Assembly (NCBI RefSeq): GCF_016920785.2
Contig: NW_024609955.1
Location: forward strand, 558,001 to 622,000
Direction of reading: 5' to 3'
Length of the DNA stretch: 64,000 nucleotides
From: Ixodes scapularis
Taxonomy: Eukaryota > Arthropoda > Arachnida > Ixodida > Ixodidae
Part shown: piece by piece, positions 50,301 through 62,014 of the stretch
Layout of the letters: each line of letters opens with the position of its first letter
Numbering within the stretch: position 1 is the stretch's first letter
The notes under the pieces: model-generated
What the model was told of the DNA's origin: nothing
Database searches by the model: none
What the model saw: only the letters and a program-made list of their open reading frames with translations
Position numbers and translations under genes: made by a program

Positions 50301-50499
50301 GTCGTATTTCGGGTTCCCCGAAGGGACCCTGCCGTGAGGAGCTGCAACCGGTTGACCCTGGCCACGGCTGGTGCTTTCGGGTCTCTTCTCCTTATGTCCG
50401 AGCGTATCCAAATGTATTCAAAGCTTGAAATACTCAAAAACGTGAGGGCAGAGAAAAGAACGGTAATTACTTCTTGAATCGTCGTCTTCCGCTCCACCT

Positions 50500-50510
50500 G
50501 GCTATCCTAT
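50500..50510. repeat. Target-site duplication, right copy (LINE C)
   Basis: Second copy of GGCTATCCTAT at the 5' side of the minus-strand element. Confidence 0.8.
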
Positions 50511-50940
50511 GAAAAATTGCCTCAATTGTCTTCTTCGTCTTCGCAGTCGTCATGATCGGGTTCGTTGTCTAAGTCGAAGGCATAGTAACGCTTCATCTTG
50601 TCAATCGGGGCCGTAGACGTGTAGAAACGCTAAGTGATCGGCCCGGAATGTCCTCTATACGATATGTGTCATTTGGAAGCTTCTCCTTTACTACGTAGGG
50701 ACCTTAAAACCTTTTTAAAAGTTTTCTTGAATGTCCTATATAGGAAGTGATTCTCTCTCCACCACGACGATGTCTCCGGGCTCAAAGGTCGAAGCGCTGC
50801 ACCGCTTCTTATTGTAGCGACGTTGCTGTTTTTCCTGATCTGTACGAATGGCGTGTATGGCCGCTGTCGTCTTGTCGCCAACTCAGTTTCAGTTACGTTG
50901 GTTTTGTCCCGTGGTGCATCTCCGAGGGACAATGAAGACG
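50511..50940 (-). pseudogene. Ty3/gypsy pol relic, integrase C-terminus
   Basis: The minus strand encodes, in more than one frame, an integrase C-terminal GPY/F-type module (about 50,703-50,640: GPYVVKEKLPNDTYRIEDI). A DIVVVERES-like stretch precedes it, and an acidic end follows. Frameshifts prevent a single ORF. The sequence stops at the LINE C target duplication and plausibly resumes left of 44,914, so LINE C is nested in it. Confidence 0.55.
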
Positions 50941-52600
50941 ATTTTATTTAATTTTTTTAAGTGGTGTTTTAATGCTTCTTGGGAACATAGCATGCCGCCC
51001 CATTTGTTGTAGACATTTATGACGCGTATTTATGTGCCGATGAAAGAAGTAAAGAAACCGAAACTAAACCATCTCCAGTCTCGTTTCTGGGCCTCCGAAA
51101 ACGGAGGTGACGTAGGGAGTGACCTCAAGTGTGAATAGTCGGTATCGGTAGTATTTAGGAGATCGAGACTCTGGTTATCATGGTGGGTTATAGCAGCGCG
51201 GTGGCGCGGTCATAGAGTAATATAGTAAACGTAAAGAGAGGACACAGGAGCCGATTCGCGGCCCAGATAGTGCGTTTCATACCCTCCGCTACGTGGCGCT
51301 TTTCTACAATTTGGTTAAAATTAATTAAAACTCTTTGTGTGAAAAGTATTTATATTTTAAATGACAATGCTTTAAAATTGTTTAAAGTACTTAAAACGAC
51401 TAAATAGTTTAAATCAAATGCGTCACAAAAACCACGTGATGAATGGCGCCTGCCATGGCCTGCCTGCCTGCACGCCGTCACCTCTGCATCATTCTGCATG
51501 GCCTCTGCTCGTCCCTGCGTCGTTCGTCTGTGCCGTGCGTGCCTTCCATCTGTGCTTTCTGCTGCATCATGTTCGGTCGACTTTGCATCAATCAAGGTGA
51601 TGCATGACCGCCCGCGTGCTCGCATGCTCGGCGTGAATTCGTGGAGCCGATCGGTTCGAGCTTCTCGCGCTGTTGTTTCTGCCGGGCTGTCTGGCTGCAC
51701 TTGAACGTATGTGCATGTTGATTTTCGATGAGATTGTTTTAAAAAAGAATTTAACTTACGACCCTGCACACGACGTTGTCCATGGGTTTACAGATGACGG
51801 TGTTGAACGAACCTCGACATTGCAGATAGAGCCTTGGTTGTTATGCTGTCTGAAATTTCCAGGAGGTGCGTTTAGCCCCTTGCGTTATTGAAGTGTGCAC
51901 ACTTCAATAACGTCTTCTGTTTAACGCAGTCTCCTCATTTCTCTCATTCGGAAGCTTTAAGGGGCGGTGCAACGATATTCAATTAGAATGTTTTTCACTT
52001 TACACAAGCTTACTGGGACTAGTGGGGCTCAAGGATACTCGCACGCAACGCCACTGACCAAGAAACTCCTTTGTTGCGCTGTAATTTCGAGGACAAAACC
52101 GAGTGTTTTCATTCAATCTCTCCTTCGAAAAACCTGATGACGTAGCTGGGCGGTAGCATTACCGCCCAGTGACGATATTTGAATACGGCTCATAGATTGG
52201 ACCCGAGCATGGCGTGGACACTCGATTTGGGCTCGTGATAATCGATAGCTCGATAAACATTCGGGTAGTGTCCTGTGTCCAATCGCTGCAATGACGACAA
52301 CAGCCGAACCATAACAATGTCTGGAACTCAGCGCGTGTCCTGTGCCTTGCCAACCCCAGCGCATGGCTATGATCAACATTGGCCGGCATATAATCGGCGC
52401 CAGATCACGGCGCCGCTTGTTCTAGCTGCGAGTTGAGGGGATGAACTCTGCTCGTTTTTTTTTATATTTTTTTCTGGGACTTCGATTGCGTATGGTGAAA
52501 ACGAACGGGTATTTCACAGATCAATAACGCCAGGGATTTGTTTTAAGCGGTATTTGCGCAAAATACAAATATTAGTGCTTCGCCCCTTTAAGACTGTTGG
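50941..52600. other. Host intergenic sequence, no gene seen
   Basis: No supported coding region. Notable items are C/T/G microsatellite-like tracts near 51,460-51,560, a perfect 30-base palindrome at 51,883-51,912 (15-base arms) and a 10-base-arm hairpin at 52,146-52,169 (CTGGGCGGTA/TACCGCCCAG). Confidence 0.5.
51883..51912. repeat. Perfect 30-bp palindrome
   Basis: Arms of 15 bases with no spacer, CGTTATTGAAGTGTG and its complement. Possibly the junction of two inverted terminal repeats or a mobile-element end; nothing else identifies it. Confidence 0.7.
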
Positions 52601-52609
52601 CTTCACAGT

Positions 52610-53130
52610 AAAGTCTGTGGTTAGGGAGCTTCAAACGTAAGCTTGGTGTGTGTGGTCATAAGCCATTTTTTGAAGTTGACAACGAACAGGTTTACTTTGT
52701 CTTTGATGTTCCGCACCTTCCCAAAACAACCAAGAGCAATCTCCAAGCCCACAAACTTTGCATTGGAAATTAGGTCGTTGAGTGGTCTTCTATTGTTGAA
52801 ATTTATTGTTCTATCCATGAGATGAGCTTGCAATTGGCTCCGAAACTCGAGAGACACACTTTTTCAAGGACCTTTATGTAACATGGAAGGAAATTGTGCC
52901 CCACAGGTACTGAGTGCCTCACTCTTTCTTGCAATCATATCCCTTGTTTATGCCAAGGAACTTTCTGAGGCAGCCATGGCTACAGCCTATTTTTGTGATA
53001 AGATGTGCATACTTTTTGATTGTCTAAATAGCTAAAAAATTCAAGAAGACATGGCAGAAGTTGCCTCATGCCTTTCTGAAGGGAGAATCTCAAATACTTG
53101 ATTTTCTCCACCAATAACTCGGATGGATTT
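52610..53130 (+). pseudogene. P-element/THAP9-like transposase relic
   Basis: The plus strand reads KPFFEVDNEQVYFVFDVPHL then PKTTKSNLQAHKLCIGN at about 52,660-52,760. Further on it reads AAMATAYFCDKMCILFDCLNS (about 52,970-53,030). The order DxPHLxKxxxxNL followed downstream by LFDCLNS is a hallmark of P-element and THAP9-type transposases. In-frame stops and shifts show that it is dead. No terminal repeats were located. Confidence rests on motif memory, not on a search. Confidence 0.5.
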
Positions 53131-54784
53131 CAGCATGGCAGTTCCAAAGTAGGAGGCAGCCATAAGTCATCATTGGGTGGCAAGTTACTATAAAAAGTGT
53201 CCTCATGCTTTGGGATGAGCTTTCAAGCAGCCATGACTTTGATTTCTTACTTACACGACGCCTGCAGCTAGACACTTGAGAAGGTTTTTGGAGCTATATA
53301 CGACAGATGCTGGGCTGCAACACAAACCCAAAGGTGCATCAGTTCAACTCAGGACTAAAACATCTCTGAATAAAGAAACTGTTCAAGCTGTCGGACAATG
53401 AAAACGTAGAGGATAACAAGGCTGACCTCCTAAAGGCAGTGATGGAAGTGCCATTTGACCTTTTGGAGCAGGCCTTGTAGCAGGCAAAATGTTATTTTGG
53501 AGCAGGTAGTGGCCCTTTTGGAGCAGGGTCCGGCATATGTTGGCATATTACTTGAAAATGAAATAATGCTGGATTGCCATATAAAGCCCATCTCTATTAT
53601 TGGAACACAGCGCCTGTCGCCTTTTTAAGACAGGGTATATCAAATTCAACAAAGTAAACACACACAAAAAAAACATTTTTTTAAATTAAGTGTATCTGCT
53701 CGTCAGATAAAAAATACAATTAAATATGTCACACTGAGTTCTGATGGTACAGGATATTTAGTTTTATCAGCCTGCACTTCTTTTAAGGTATCTGCAGCAG
53801 CATCTAACGACCCTCACTGTTGTGGAATGTTTTAGTTCAGATTAGAGTTGTCTTTCGGGCAGCAGCTTCAAATATTGCGATATCTGATATTCGCTTCAAA
53901 AATTCCGATTCATTTTCGATGTGCTGGCGAAGTCACGATCGGATTACGGCGAGTTAACCCGTTGAGTGCGCTCCTTGGCATGCACCGACGCGCTGCAGAG
54001 AAGCGACACCCGCGGAGCAGATACCGCAGTCGCGCGAGTCGCGCAGTGCTTTGTGCACCGAAAAGAACGGTGAGGCTTTACCAGAACTACATCCAGAGTT
54101 TGGTGCAACTCAACTATACTTCGTTTCAGCTTCGGTGTGAGCGCAGCCAAAGTTACAAGCGCGCCGCGCGCATGGAGCCCGTAACGGTGCCGACGCTGCA
54201 CGAGCCCACGCGCGAGTCAGGAATGCACAGAGCATTGGGCTCGCGCTAGCTTTGACTTCGCTGGTAGCTAGCGCATGGGAACAGGGCGGGCCTACATTAA
54301 AAACATCCCCAAGCTCGGCCTTTTTTTTTTTTTTTTAAAATAGGCTGCTTAGTGGGATGATTCTTCGCTTAGCCTCTGCGGCTTTGGTTTCAGATGTTGT
54401 TAACGTTGTTCCTTTCAATGATGATGATGATAATGCACCCTCGCAGTTTCGGTTTGCGTAGCAGTTGCGGCGCGGAAAATACCGCGGCACCGCCACGCGC
54501 TCTGATAAGACTTCAATTTTTATTTTTTATTGCAACATCTCATCTCGGCGCAGGCATGGCGCAATTCTTCGGTAAAATGAATATTTGGCGCTACATGTAG
54601 CAGGATTGCGTCCTTGGCGCAATTTGGCGCTATTGGCGCAGCACTTCCATCACTGTAAAGGAGTTACAAATATCTTCGCACCATGGAAGTTTGATTTCAG
54701 ACATTGTGGAATGTCTTCCAATTGATAACTTCCCGCCACTAGAGGATATTTCTGAGCTGGCATCAGACATCAGGTCTAACATAA
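53131..54784. other. Host repeat-rich sequence, no gene seen
   Basis: Contains three spaced TTTTGGAGCAGG motifs (53,460-53,530), a GC-richer stretch (53,930-54,250) that may be an inserted short element, a poly(T) tract (54,320), a TGATGATGATGATAATG microsatellite and repeated TTGGCGC motifs near 54,580-54,640. No supported coding region. Confidence 0.45.
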
Positions 54785-55090
54785 TTGATGACTCGTCCAC
54801 TTTTTTATTACGTTTGGGGCTATTTGATCAAGCTTTTGCTTGAACAGACAACTTACAGCTGTGGCTGTTCTCAGCTGCTATCGGATGAGTCTAATAACTT
54901 GACCAGGCCTCACCAGTACTGTCTTGTTCCTAAAGCATACCACGTGCCTGGAAAATTCTTCGGGAACTTAGAAGTACCACCACAGGCTGCCTTTCATTTC
55001 ATTCAGCAACTAGGAAATCACTTTCTTCCCATAATAGAGAGTGTGACACATGTTCGAGGAGTATGTGCCACCTTGTATAGCACACTTTGA
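54785..55090 (+). pseudogene. Possible transposase C-terminal fragment
   Basis: A 101-codon open frame with a Y-V-W-G-Y-L-I-K-L-L-L then CGCSQLL pattern. This resembles the 'YxxGYxxxKLL...CxxC' end of THAP/P-type transposases. It lies on the same strand as the relic at 52.6-53.1 kb, so both may come from one element split by later insertions. Tentative. Confidence 0.3.
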
Positions 55091-55207
55091 GGTCTGGGTG
55101 GTTTTAGCCTGTGCCCAGAGTAGTACCACAAAGGGTTTTTAAACTTGTTTTGCAGAATACGCTTGTGTTGACATGTTTGATTTCTTAACCGAAATTTGGA
55201 CAAAGTT

Positions 55208-55361
55208 CGACATCTTGTAAACCCTGAGATGGGGAACGATAAAAAAACGGACGAACACAACAAAATCACACAACAACAAAAACGGACGAACACAACAACA
55301 AGATTTTGTTGTGTTCGTCCGTTTTTTTATCGTTCCCCATCTCAGGGTTTACAAGATGTCG
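55208..55361. repeat. Perfect 60-bp inverted repeat
   Basis: Arms 55,208-55,267 and 55,302-55,361 are exact reverse complements with a 34-base spacer. The spacer itself repeats part of the arm (ACGGACGAACACAACAA). It could be a fold-back element or a palindromic rearrangement; exact identity suggests recent origin or an assembly artefact. Confidence 0.9.
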
Positions 55362-57262
55362 ATTGATTACCAGCTCGCCTGCACTCTCTCACTGCTTACA
55401 AAGTTCGGTTGCACTCTTCAGTGGCTAGTAAGAACGAGACAGGTTTAACTGTTAATATTGTATTAAAAAGGGGCGGTTGCCAAACCAAAAACAAAAAGTG
55501 CTTATTAAGTGGGCGGTGCAGCTTGCTCTCCAAATATTTGTTTCCCCTTTTGCCAGCGAATGTGTATCACGGCTCCCCAACAGAAATATTTGTCCACTTT
55601 CTACAAAATTTCGATAGAAAATAGTGTATAGAGGCTAAAAGTATTTGAAAGAAAATGTATCCACTTTTGTATCCACTGTCCATAGTTTTTTAGCCGTTTT
55701 TTTCTGAAGCCATATTTATTTTCTTAACAATTTCGGGGAATGTTTAGGGGCGTTGAATCTTGTCAGATTTCGAATAGAGTTCTCATTGTTTGGTAATGGC
55801 TCGCCCGCAGTGAGTTTGAGGCTATGCAAATTGGTGTTTTTTATATTTGCTGGAAATCGGGAATTTGTGCTATCCGGCGTGTCCATCGCACTGTTATTAT
55901 ACTCTTATGACTGGTAATGCTAGCGATGACCTATTTATTTTTGCACTTACTTCCCGTACCCGAGTCGGCGTGAAAGTGAATGTATCATACAGCATGTTCT
56001 CCGTGGAAAGGTTTTGTTAACTTGGTTCCGCTCAGAATCTATTACGAAGTGTACGATATGCCGAAGTCCTGCATATTCATTTATTTTTGTGAGTGTCGAT
56101 CTCTTTTGTATAAAACATACGGAGCTTCTGAAGTAAATCATGTATGCATGAATGTGGTCCAATAAAATGTGTTGGAACCACTTACTGTTGTTGGCTCTAA
56201 AATGCTCCACCAGCCAGGAGTCAATGCGGCGATTGTGTAACTTGAATGCTTTACAATAGAAAAAAAAAGAAATATATACACTTCTGCTTTGTGAAGTAAG
56301 TTGAAATATTATTTGACACATTTTGCAAGAACTCCATCGTAAAAAATAAAGTAAAAGTGCGTCAATATTAAAAAAAAAGAATGCTAAAAAAAACAGGGGC
56401 TTGGGGAGTCAAGGAACTCCCGAGAGCCGAGCGGGACGGGGAGGAAAGAGAGAGAGAGAAGGGTACCGGAGAAGCGGAGCAAAAATGCCCAAACCGAAAC
56501 CGAAACTAACTTGACCGGAAACGGAATCAGATTATACTTAATACCGCCCGCTAGAAGCGCTCCCTATCACTGGTCTATCTGGGCCGCTGGGGCCTATGGC
56601 AGTGTCCGCTCTTTACCTTGTGTATATTACTCTATGGCGCGGTCGTTGCGCCGACTCTGTCAACATGGACGAATGCAGCTCTCGCGAGCGAGTTCGAGCT
56701 TCCGTTCAGTGACCGAACACCAACGGAACGGGAGTACGTTTGTGGCGGCCACTGCCATCACCCGACGGAGACCGCCCAGTCGGCAACGAGCGGCCCGCAT
56801 GCCGAAGGACGGACGCGGGGGAGATGCCGAAGGGAAAGCGGCAGCGATCCCGCCGTTCCGGGATCCGGTTCCTCCGCGGACGTCCTCTTTTCGTCGTCAA
56901 CGAACACGAACAGCTACCCACACGTGAAAACTAGCGTCGCCCGAACGTATACTGGTCTTCAGTCGACCGCTAGAACAGCCATCTACAGCTACCATTTTGC
57001 AAAATCTTTTGAGTACCGTGTCAGAGGAGTGCAACTTCCTATACCGCCCATGGAACGCAAATTGGAAAACCCTGGGAGGCCGCAGCGCCATTTGAATCCC
57101 CTGGTATCTGGTGGCTGTACTAAAATCAACATGGCGGCTCAGCGAAACCAAAACCGAAACTGCACGGCAGCGCCATTGTGTTTGGATGGATGGGCGGTAG
57201 CTTGCGCCACCTAGAGTTAAAAATATATATATTGTAGCATTTTGTTTTTGCCCGGTTTGCGC
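55362..57262. other. Host sequence, no supported gene
   Basis: 55.4-56.4 kb is AT-rich with no clear signal. 56.4-57.2 kb is GC-richer, starting with a GA-rich tract, and has overlapping open frames but no recognised protein. It could be a promoter/first-exon region or a decayed repeat. Near 57,190-57,215 a GCTTGCGCCACCTAG motif beside TGGATGGATG recurs inverted at 60,970-61,030. Confidence 0.4.
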
Positions 57263-57398
57263 GTTGCTTTGCTAGGCTTCTGCTGCTTTGCGGCTGGTTT
57301 TCGCATTTCAATGCTGGTTAATGTGCGTTGAAACGCACACAAGCCAGCGCTGAAAAGCGAGACCAGCAGCAAAGCAGCAGAAACCTAGCAAAGCAACG
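57263..57398. repeat. 39-bp imperfect inverted repeat
   Basis: The segment at about 57,263-57,301 (CGTTGCTTTGCTAGGCTTCT...) is matched by its complement at about 57,360-57,398 with two or three mismatches and a spacer of about 58 bases. Probably a small fold-back element. Confidence 0.75.
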
Positions 57399-58127
57399 AA
57401 AGTGACACATACACAAAAAATATGCAATGCTTGTCCTTTTGCGTTCATTTTTATTCAACAGACAGTAGAAAATACAGACGAAATTTCTCACTGTTTTGCA
57501 CACGAGAAACAAAGAAATGAACAAAAAAACAGGATAAAACGTTAAGGTTACGTGCGACGAAGGTGATGATATGCGTCCTTGAAATTTGATTATATAAGTA
57601 AGCATATAAGTAAAGACCGACGACGGTGTCTTAATTGCAACTAAAGGAAACTAAGCAATGAGTACCAAGAAAAACAGCTCAGCTCTTTGGTATTGAGTCT
57701 TCATCGAGAATCTGCCCATTCGTTTTTAATATTATCACTTAAATTTAGGAGTGAGTCACTGCTAAACGAAACGGGAAACCAGAGCGGATCGCTCTATCGC
57801 TCATCCTGAGTTAATCGAAAAATATTTAGGCTCATATTTTCACTCCTCGCGAACAGACGCGTGAATCGCTGACAACAGTGCCAAATAAACAGCTCACAGC
57901 AAAAAGTTTGCCATCTTTTAAGGTTAGCATATGTGCTCGATCTTGATATGAAAAAGTCTACACAGAATAATGCGGATTCTTGGGCGAGTTGGTACTGAAA
58001 CTTGGAGAACATAATAGCGCTTCACGACAGGGACGAAGGGTAGGAACGAGACAACACAATGCGCTAACTTCAACTGGTTTAATCGTCAGAAAATCAAAGG
58101 TATAAATACTCTGCATCATCGCGCCAT
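57399..58127. other. Host sequence, no gene seen
   Basis: AT-rich sequence with short open frames only. Nothing is recognised before the Penelope-like element starts. Confidence 0.5.
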
Positions 58128-59496
58128 TCAACCAATCCCAAGCCACGCCACTGATCGCAAGAACTGTATCTCTTTGTCTGCCAAATCGATCGACGCCACG
58201 CTGACACATCGATCCGTGTAGTTTCTTATCAGGTCCGCCTCTATAATTTCCCTTACCGTCTTATCTCTATGTTTTCTAATGACAGTGCACAAATTAAATT
58301 CAGGTTTGCACCCACAGTCATGGCAGTGCATCGACAAATGACCGTCACGCTGTCCGCTCACTTTTAGGTTGTGCTCGCGCAATCTGTCATTTAGACATCT
58401 TCCCGTCTGTCCAACGTACTTTTTACCGCACGTCAGCGGGATCTCATAAACGACGCCTTCTGCGCAATCTACAAATGGGCTGCGATGCTTCTTCACGCAG
58501 CCAACCGGTGGTTTGCGGTAAGGGTCCGTCATTTTGGCACAACTTGGCAAGTTTTTCGGGTGCAGAAAAAACCACCCGAGCGTTTAGGCGGTTTGCTATC
58601 CTTTTGAGATCGTGTGCCGTTTTGTGCATGTAAGGCACAACCGCCACTCTTTGTTTCTTTTGGGCCACATCCTGGTCTGGACTCGCTACTACTCGTAGCT
58701 TCTTTAAAACCTTTTCTGCAACCGACACCAGGAGCGTTCCAGGGAAACCGGCAGCCACCAAGCGTTCTGACTGCTCCTTCAGACCTGAAGGCATCGCATG
58801 ATGACACGACCTTCTGATGGCGTTCACAAAGCACAAATTTACAATTCCTCTCTTGACAAGTTTTGAATGGGATGAATTGAAAGGCAACAGGGGCTTGTTT
58901 GCTCTTGGTGTGTATTTCCAACACACATGTTGCTCCGAAAGTGTGAGCCTGATATCTAAAAACTGTATGACGTTGTCCACAGGTACCTCGTGCGTAAGCT
59001 TGAGAGGATCTAGGACGGTACTAAAAACTGTTAAAAGGCTGTTCACCACCGAGGGAAAGTGAGAAACGTCATGGGGAAGAAAAACTAAATAATCGTCGAC
59101 GAATCTAAAAACCTTACTACCATTAAAGTCATTCAGGCGTTCCGAGAGAACTCTGTCATGATGGGCTAAAAATATATCGCTTAAAACTGGAGCTAAACAC
59201 GAGCCAATACACACCCCTCGCTTCTGAATCTACACTCCGCTGTTCCACTCAACAAAGGTCGAGTTTAGATAAAATGTAAGCAATTCGAGAAAGTCATCTA
59301 CAGTCATTCCTGCTGCGTTCTGAAAGGCCACCACCCCGTGTTTATCGATGCTTTCCTCTACGCAGGTCAGTAGTTTGTCGTGCGGTAGGGAATAGTATAA
59401 ATTCAGGCGGACCTGATAAGAAACTACGGGGATCGATGTGTCAGCGTGGCGTCGATCGATTTGGCAGACAAAGAGATACAGTTCTTGCGATCAGTG
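58128..59496 (-). mobile_element. Penelope-like element, truncated, inverted end copy
   Basis: The minus strand encodes the C-terminal part of a Penelope reverse transcriptase (CIGSCLAPVLSDIFLAHHD, then FRFVDDYLVFL with the catalytic DD). A linker and a GIY-YIG endonuclease (GVVYEIPLTCGKKYVGQTGR, then REH) follow to about 58,150. A frameshift near 58,540 separates the RT and GIY-YIG frames. The 92 bases at 59,405-59,496 are an inverted copy of 58,149-58,240, as in the terminal repeat arrangement of Penelope elements. The N-terminal RT is missing, so the copy is dead. Confidence 0.8.
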
Positions 59497-59900
59497 ACGC
59501 TGTCACTGTAGTTCCCGGAACAGCCACACGCGGCTTCAGATCAGCAAATAGTTAGTTTTTTTTTTCTTTGCGATTACGCAGCGCAATAGCAGTTTATTGA
59601 AGCAAGGCGACGCGTTTTTCGTCACTTGTGCCTGGATAAACAATATAAAAGATACAAACTGCCAACTCTTCGAACATTAAAATGGTTGCACTACCCCTTT
59701 AACGGCGACAATGTTTGACCTGAGGGAAACTGGTGACTCCCTCACGGGAAAGGGAGGAGGGGGGGGGGGGGGGAAGGCAGAGGGGTGATGTTTTTTTTCA
59801 ATTTTTCCTGCCCAATCCCCCAAAAGAAATCTTGGTGATAGTTCGGGAGAGAAAATTGGCTTAGAAGGGAGGGAGGAATCATGTTTGTCTTCTTAGACTT
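59497..59900. other. Host sequence, no gene seen
   Basis: Contains a T-run and a long G-run (about 59,757-59,774). No gene. Confidence 0.5.
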
Positions 59901-60964
59901 ATAGCCTCGTCCCCTAGAGCGACAAACACAGATTTTTATCTGGAAACACCACAAAGTTACGTGTCGCAGATGCTGTCCCACTGTAACAGCCAACACTCGC
60001 GACAAACAATCGACGACGGACAGGTTCCTGTTTGTCCTTGAACTTGTAGCGCCGCAAGCAGCCCCACCGAGGAACATCTCTCGAAGACAAACTTATCCTC
60101 TTCACCCACTGTTAACCTCGGCTGCCTCTTCCCTCCCTTCCACCCTTTCTCCCGAAGCTCGCCTCACCGTTTGACCTTCAGAGAAGGCCTTGGTGTCCAC
60201 TGATCGTTCCCGCACTTCCCATTCCTTGATTGCTCGTGGGGGTCGTGGCTTGCTTGCTGGCAGCCTTCTTGCAAAAGAGAATTTGCTGCGACTGGTTTTG
60301 CTCGCGAAAACCCGGTGCACGAGGTGGTGGTTCGAAACACCGAGGTCTACACTACTGCATCAGGATGGATACACCGAGGTTCGAGGACTGACCAATGTAA
60401 GACCGCTCGCCACGAAGTAGGACATGACGTTTCGGCAAACCATTCCGGCAGACGGGAAACTTGTCATCACGTTTTGCGATAATCGGGATGCCGTATTGTT
60501 CCCCAAAAGACACCTTGGATACTAAGTTATAAACATCCTCAAAATCGGCATAAAATTTCGTGGTGCTCCTCTAGAATTCCTTGAACGACCCCAAAAAAAG
60601 GAACGATTTGGGAATTCTAAGTTCGGAAAATGTTTAATGTCGATTGTCATGACTGTTTGCGGAAAGTTGCCAATGGCAAATGAAGACTAGATGAAGCTTT
60701 AATCAAGAAATAAAGCAATCGTCTCCACTTTCACCGTGTTTTTCTGCGAGTTTTACGCCCAAAGAGCAAAGCACGAAAACCGCGACGCCAGACTCTGTCC
60801 GTGTATTTTGAAGTGTTTGGTTGACAACTCCAGTCCCACTAGTAAACAAGCTTCCTAGTCCCCGTGTTCTGCGTCGTGTCCGCCAGGTGGGACGGCGGAC
60901 TCTGACAAACAGGCTCTCTCGTTGTCGTTTGTTCCTGTTTGTCGCTCTAGTGGGACGTGGCTAT
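59901..60964. mobile_element. Non-autonomous DNA transposon with TIRs
   Basis: The ends at 59,901-59,927 and 60,937-60,964 are inverted repeats of about 27 bases (core CTAGAGCGACAAAC) with two or three differences. The interior (about 1.06 kb) has no transposase. The flanks (CTT and TTA/TAG) are compatible with a TA-type target but do not prove it. Superfamily not assigned. Confidence 0.55.
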
Positions 60965-61699
60965 TAGGCTAGGTGGCGCAAGCTCCCACCCGTTACAAAG
61001 GATATAGCCATTCACATCCATCCATCCATCCAGGGGGAATTCCTCTGTCTCGCTTTCATTGCCCTCGTGGACAATGAAAGCGAGGCCCATAGCTTTCAGT
61101 TACAAATAATAGTACAAATCCAACTCCAAGTACAAGTAATACGGTCCAGACTAGAAACCTGAAAAGTGGTTGTTATTCCGACTCGGAAGTACAATGACTT
61201 GTCCTGAATGAATGCTGATGAGTTAAACGGCAAGACATCGATTGTGAATGACCCGAGATTCGAAGGGAAACTGGGATGGCAGTTTCTTAGGACTATTGAC
61301 CTTCAACACTTACCAAACTTGGTTTTATATTACCATCTTTTTTATATTTTTTGCATTGGGAGATTGAAATGGCGTTTAACGAATAAATCCGAATTGACAA
61401 AAATTTTACCGGTAGGCGTTTTTCTGGGTTTATTCGAAAACACAGAATCCTAGTATACTTGGGCATTCAGTTCACTGCTATCAGACATCAAACTTCCTGA
61501 TCATTATCTAATTCAACTGAAAGCAAAAAAAAAGGTTGAGCACTAAGCCGCTTGCAATGATTTCATATTACGAATAACTGAAAAATTTTCAAGATTTTGC
61601 ATCATGACCGTTTAACTAAAGCAGAAACGTGCCGAGTGTTCTTCAGATGCACTAGAAAAAAAAAACCCATAAATATATAAAAATACAGTCCATAAATAT
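60965..61699. other. Host sequence, no gene seen
   Basis: Starts with a GGTGGCGCAAGCT motif and CATCCATCC repeats, shared inverted with about 57,190. It contains a hairpin with 13-base arms at 61,049-61,084 (CTCGCTTTCATTG). No coding region supported. Confidence 0.45.
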
Positions 61700-61998
61700 T
61701 GTCACGGGTGGTAACCAGAATAACAATAAATCAACAGGAAGAAATAAACGTTTAATGTGGCGAACTTGTGCCCAAAACAAAAAGAGAATAGAAAATAATA
61801 ATAAAGCGTCGCGAGCGTCGAAGTCGGCGAGACAGCAGAGTCGAGTGCTGGGGCGAAACTGACTCCGCTCGCCTTGCGGAATCCCTTATGTACCCTCGTG
61901 GGTTTCTGGATAGTTCGGTGTAGAAGGTTCGGCGCGTAGAACATTCTAACCTCGAATCAGCAAGACGGTTCTCGAATTCACTAGAACATCACATTACA
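61700..61998 (-). repeat. Candidate gypsy LTR (299 bp)
   Basis: Begins TG and ends CA on both strands (TGTCACGG...CATTACA), lying 3' of the minus-strand gypsy integrase. Size is within the range for short Ty3 LTRs. No partner LTR in the window and no clear target duplication, so this is a candidate. Confidence 0.4.
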
Positions 61999-62014
61999 GT
62001 GTCAACAAAAATGT

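Larger units (their letters stand above)
44925..50499 (-). mobile_element. LINE C: full-length non-LTR retrotransposon
   Basis: A 5.6-kb minus-strand element. The 5' UTR is about 200 bp; ORF1 and ORF2 overlap by eight bases. The 3' UTR has A-rich and CA-rich tracts and ends in a poly(A) tail (poly T at about 44,924-44,941 on the plus strand). Its 11-bp target duplications interrupt a gypsy relic whose coding-like sequence continues on both sides. It belongs to a different family from LINEs A and B: distinct ORF1 and a poly(A) rather than a simple-repeat tail. Confidence 0.88.

Noticed and set aside
56511..57214. Host gene first exon in the GC-rich stretch
   Set aside because: Overlapping frames with no recognised protein and no clear splice partner; left as unassigned.
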